From: Heterocephalus glaber
Taxonomy: Eukaryota > Chordata > Mammalia > Rodentia > Bathyergidae
Assembly (NCBI RefSeq): GCF_000247695.1
Contig: NW_004624781.1
Location: 6,745,312 to 6,809,311, forward strand
Direction: 5' to 3'
Length of the DNA: 64,000 nucleotides
Program-made: the position numbers and the translations under genes
The notes under the pieces: generated by a model
What the model was told of the DNA's origin: nothing
Databases searched by the model: none
What the model saw: only the letters and a program-made list of their open reading frames with translations
Shown here: positions 62,316-64,000 of the stretch, one piece after another
How the letters are laid out: each line of letters begins with the position of its first letter
How positions within the stretch are numbered: position 1 is the stretch's first letter

Positions 62316-62425
62316 CTTCTCACAGTTGTGGATGCTGGGAGTCTATGATCAGGATGCCAGCATAGTTATATTATGGTGTGGGCCCCCCTTTGGTGGGCTG
62401 ATATGGCAGAAAGTGTCCTAAGAAT
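62316..62425 (-). mobile_element. MaLR-type LTR fragment
   Basis: 'cttctcacagttgtggatgctgg' and 'gtctatgatcaggatgccagc' match the reverse LTR phrase also expected around 53.65 kb. Short and diverged. Confidence 0.45.
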
Positions 62426-63285
62426 GACTTCTAAGCTGTGCTTGCAGTTTTAGCTTTAGATTTGAATCCTGAATAAGCCCATTTAATTGGTAAGTTTGTG
62501 TGCCTGGTCCCTAAGTAAAGAGGGCAATTATTTGGTCTTTTTGGTTTCCATGATTGGTGCCAGACACATTGTGTCAGATTTTCTACATATAAAGCTACTA
62601 GTTCAGGTACTGGACAGTAAAACATGAAACTGACCCATGCCCTCTTGAAGGATAAATATTTGTCAGATGGAATGAGTGAGAGAACTAGAGTCATGATTTC
62701 TAGTATTTAAATCTTTATCAAACACTGAAGTGATTATGATGCCACTAATGTAATTCAAAACAAAATCAGTACCAAATCATAAAATAAGCAAAAGATAAGC
62801 AAAGTCACCAGAATTCTGATGTTTAAAATGTGTACCCACTTCATTATTAAATTATTTAAATCAAATTATTTGAATTAAATTAAAACTTTTATTGGGTCTC
62901 CCATTCTGTCAAGCTTATTTATCTAGTAATCTAACACTGGATGGAAGTAGGATTTAATTTGCCCAAAGTGATTTCAGAGCACATACTGCTGTCCCTACCA
63001 CTTCTTACAATTTTTATATAGTTGTGTTCAGCAATGACTTAAAAACATCAAATATTTTAGCTCAATTAGAGGAACGTTTCTGCTCACTAAAAGTAAAAAA
63101 AAGTTCTGTTTCTAAGCTATCTTACTCATAATAATGTGAAGTCTTATTAAAAATGCTTTGGAAAACTGGTATTATCTGCAAAGGTTGAATATACGTATAC
63201 CATATATGCTAGTGATTTCAGTCATAGTTTTTATTTAAATACATGCCCATGTGGATCAAAAGACTTGCACAATAATTTGTACATG
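62426..63285. other. Intronic, no exon recognised
   Basis: AT-rich non-coding DNA. Confidence 0.4.
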
Positions 63286-63287
63286 AT

Positions 63288-63720
63288 TTCATAATCACCT
63301 AGAGTAGTCTAACATTGGAAACAAGCCTAATGTCTATTAACAGTATAGTGATAAATAAATTGTATATTTTTAAATGAAAAACTATACAGAAATGTAAATG
63401 AACGAATTATTGAAATGAGTATAAGTGTGACTGAATCTCAGAAAGCATACTGTAAAGGGAAAAAGTTATACCAAAAAAGAATGCGTACTGTAATCCTTCC
63501 ATGTTCCATTTATGTAAAGTTTAGAAAGAGACAAAATAACCTAGTGTTAGGATTCAGGATACTGTTTCTCTTTGGGAAGGATGGAGAGGGCTTGACCTGA
63601 AAAATGTTTATAATGAGTGATATCTTTACTTTGTAACAATTTCTGAAGCTATACTTTTTTTCTATCTGCGTGTTTAAAAAGAAGAAAGGCAGACTATTTT
63701 ATAGACTAGCTTGGGAAGTA
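63288..63720 (+). mobile_element. Ancient L1M fragment
   Basis: 'tggaaacaagcctaatgtc', 'aactatacagaaatgtaaatg', 'tgtgactgaatctcagaaag' and 'atactgtttctctttgggaagg' fit the 3' end of an old L1 on the + strand. Confidence 0.7.
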
Positions 63721-63878
63721 TGGCTAAGTCCCCCCTCAAGTTCTGTGTGAAGTCCGATCTCAACATTTTCTGTGTGTATATTTTAGGGGAGAGAAAATCA
63801 GTAGCATTTATTAGTTGTTCAGAGAAGTTTTTGACCCAAAAAAGGTTAAGAGCTCATATCACCAAAGCCTGCATATTT

Positions 63879-63952
63879 TGGCCAGGGATTTAGGTCAGTG
63901 ACACCGCTCCTGCCTTGCAAGCACGAAGTCCTGAGTTCAATCCCCAGTACCA
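63879..63952 (+). mobile_element. ID SINE
   Basis: A box slightly altered (taggtcagtga), B box gttcaatcc. Target duplication CAAAGCCTGCATATT (63863-63877) recurs with one mismatch at 63953-63967. It has practically no A tail. Confidence 0.93.
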
Positions 63953-64000
63953 CAAAGCCTGCGTATTCATGAAAATTATTGGTTTAAACATCATGGGTAG

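Noticed and set aside
1..64000. A novel multi-gene defence, biosynthetic or selfish system
   Set aside because: No gene cluster exists in the window. Coding traces are limited to L1 ORF2 and mariner transposase remnants and two tiny uORFs.

Overview
This is nuclear genomic DNA from a mammal, almost certainly a rodent outside the mouse/rat group. The evidence is its short-repeat repertoire: about 40 copies of a roughly 75-bp tRNA-derived SINE of the ID type (Pol III A box in the 'tagctcagtgg' stretch, B box in the 'gttcgatcc' stretch, A-rich tail), many 7SL-derived B1 monomers, and B1 joined to an ID-like half (B1-dID). B1-dID dimers are known from squirrel-, dormouse-, beaver- and guinea-pig-related rodents. 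I favour a castorimorph or other non-muroid rodent but cannot fix the species. There are no bacterial genes, operons, CRISPR arrays or plasmid features. A 100-N assembly gap lies at 28761-28860.

The window is gene-poor. The one well-supported gene element is a CpG-island promoter with a non-coding first exon on the + strand at about 44.25-45.48 kb. It has an inverted CCAAT box, GC boxes, a CRE-like TGCGTCAC, a YY1-type AAGATGGCGCC initiator and a consensus splice donor at 45006/45007. The presumed exon carries two short upstream ORFs (29 and 18 codons). Everything from 45007 to the right end is probably its first intron, because I see no convincing second exon. I cannot name the gene. The first ~180 bases may be the 3' end of a transcription unit (AATAAA at 157-162).

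Left third (0-28 kb): dense repeats, including a Tigger-like MITE, LTR fragments, one 5'-truncated lineage-specific L1 with intact target-site duplications (6972-8397), a second L1 family (16.8-18.1 kb), many nested ID and B1 insertions, and old L1/L2/MIR/MaLR remnants. Middle (29-44 kb): repeat-poor stretches, notably 29.3-34.0, 38.8-40.0 and 40.9-43.2 kb, with a truncated U2 snRNA retrocopy, a mariner relic and a probable minus-strand solo LTR (37.2-37.8 kb). Right third (45-64 kb): the inferred first intron, with another L1 (48.0-49.1 kb), a palindromic mariner relic, a 182-bp inverted-repeat MITE, MIR/L2 remnants, a dispersed ~90-bp duplication (55.1 and 55.9 kb) and more ID insertions.

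I found no undescribed multi-gene system. The points most worth a second look are mobile-element mechanics: two ID subfamilies, an ID copy that seems to carry extra 3' sequence, a B1 with a small L1-tail segment inside it, a 33-nt U2 5'-end retrocopy with target-site duplications, and mariner relics with rearranged ends. The uORF-bearing promoter exon is also of interest. Family assignments come from reading motifs, not from database alignment.
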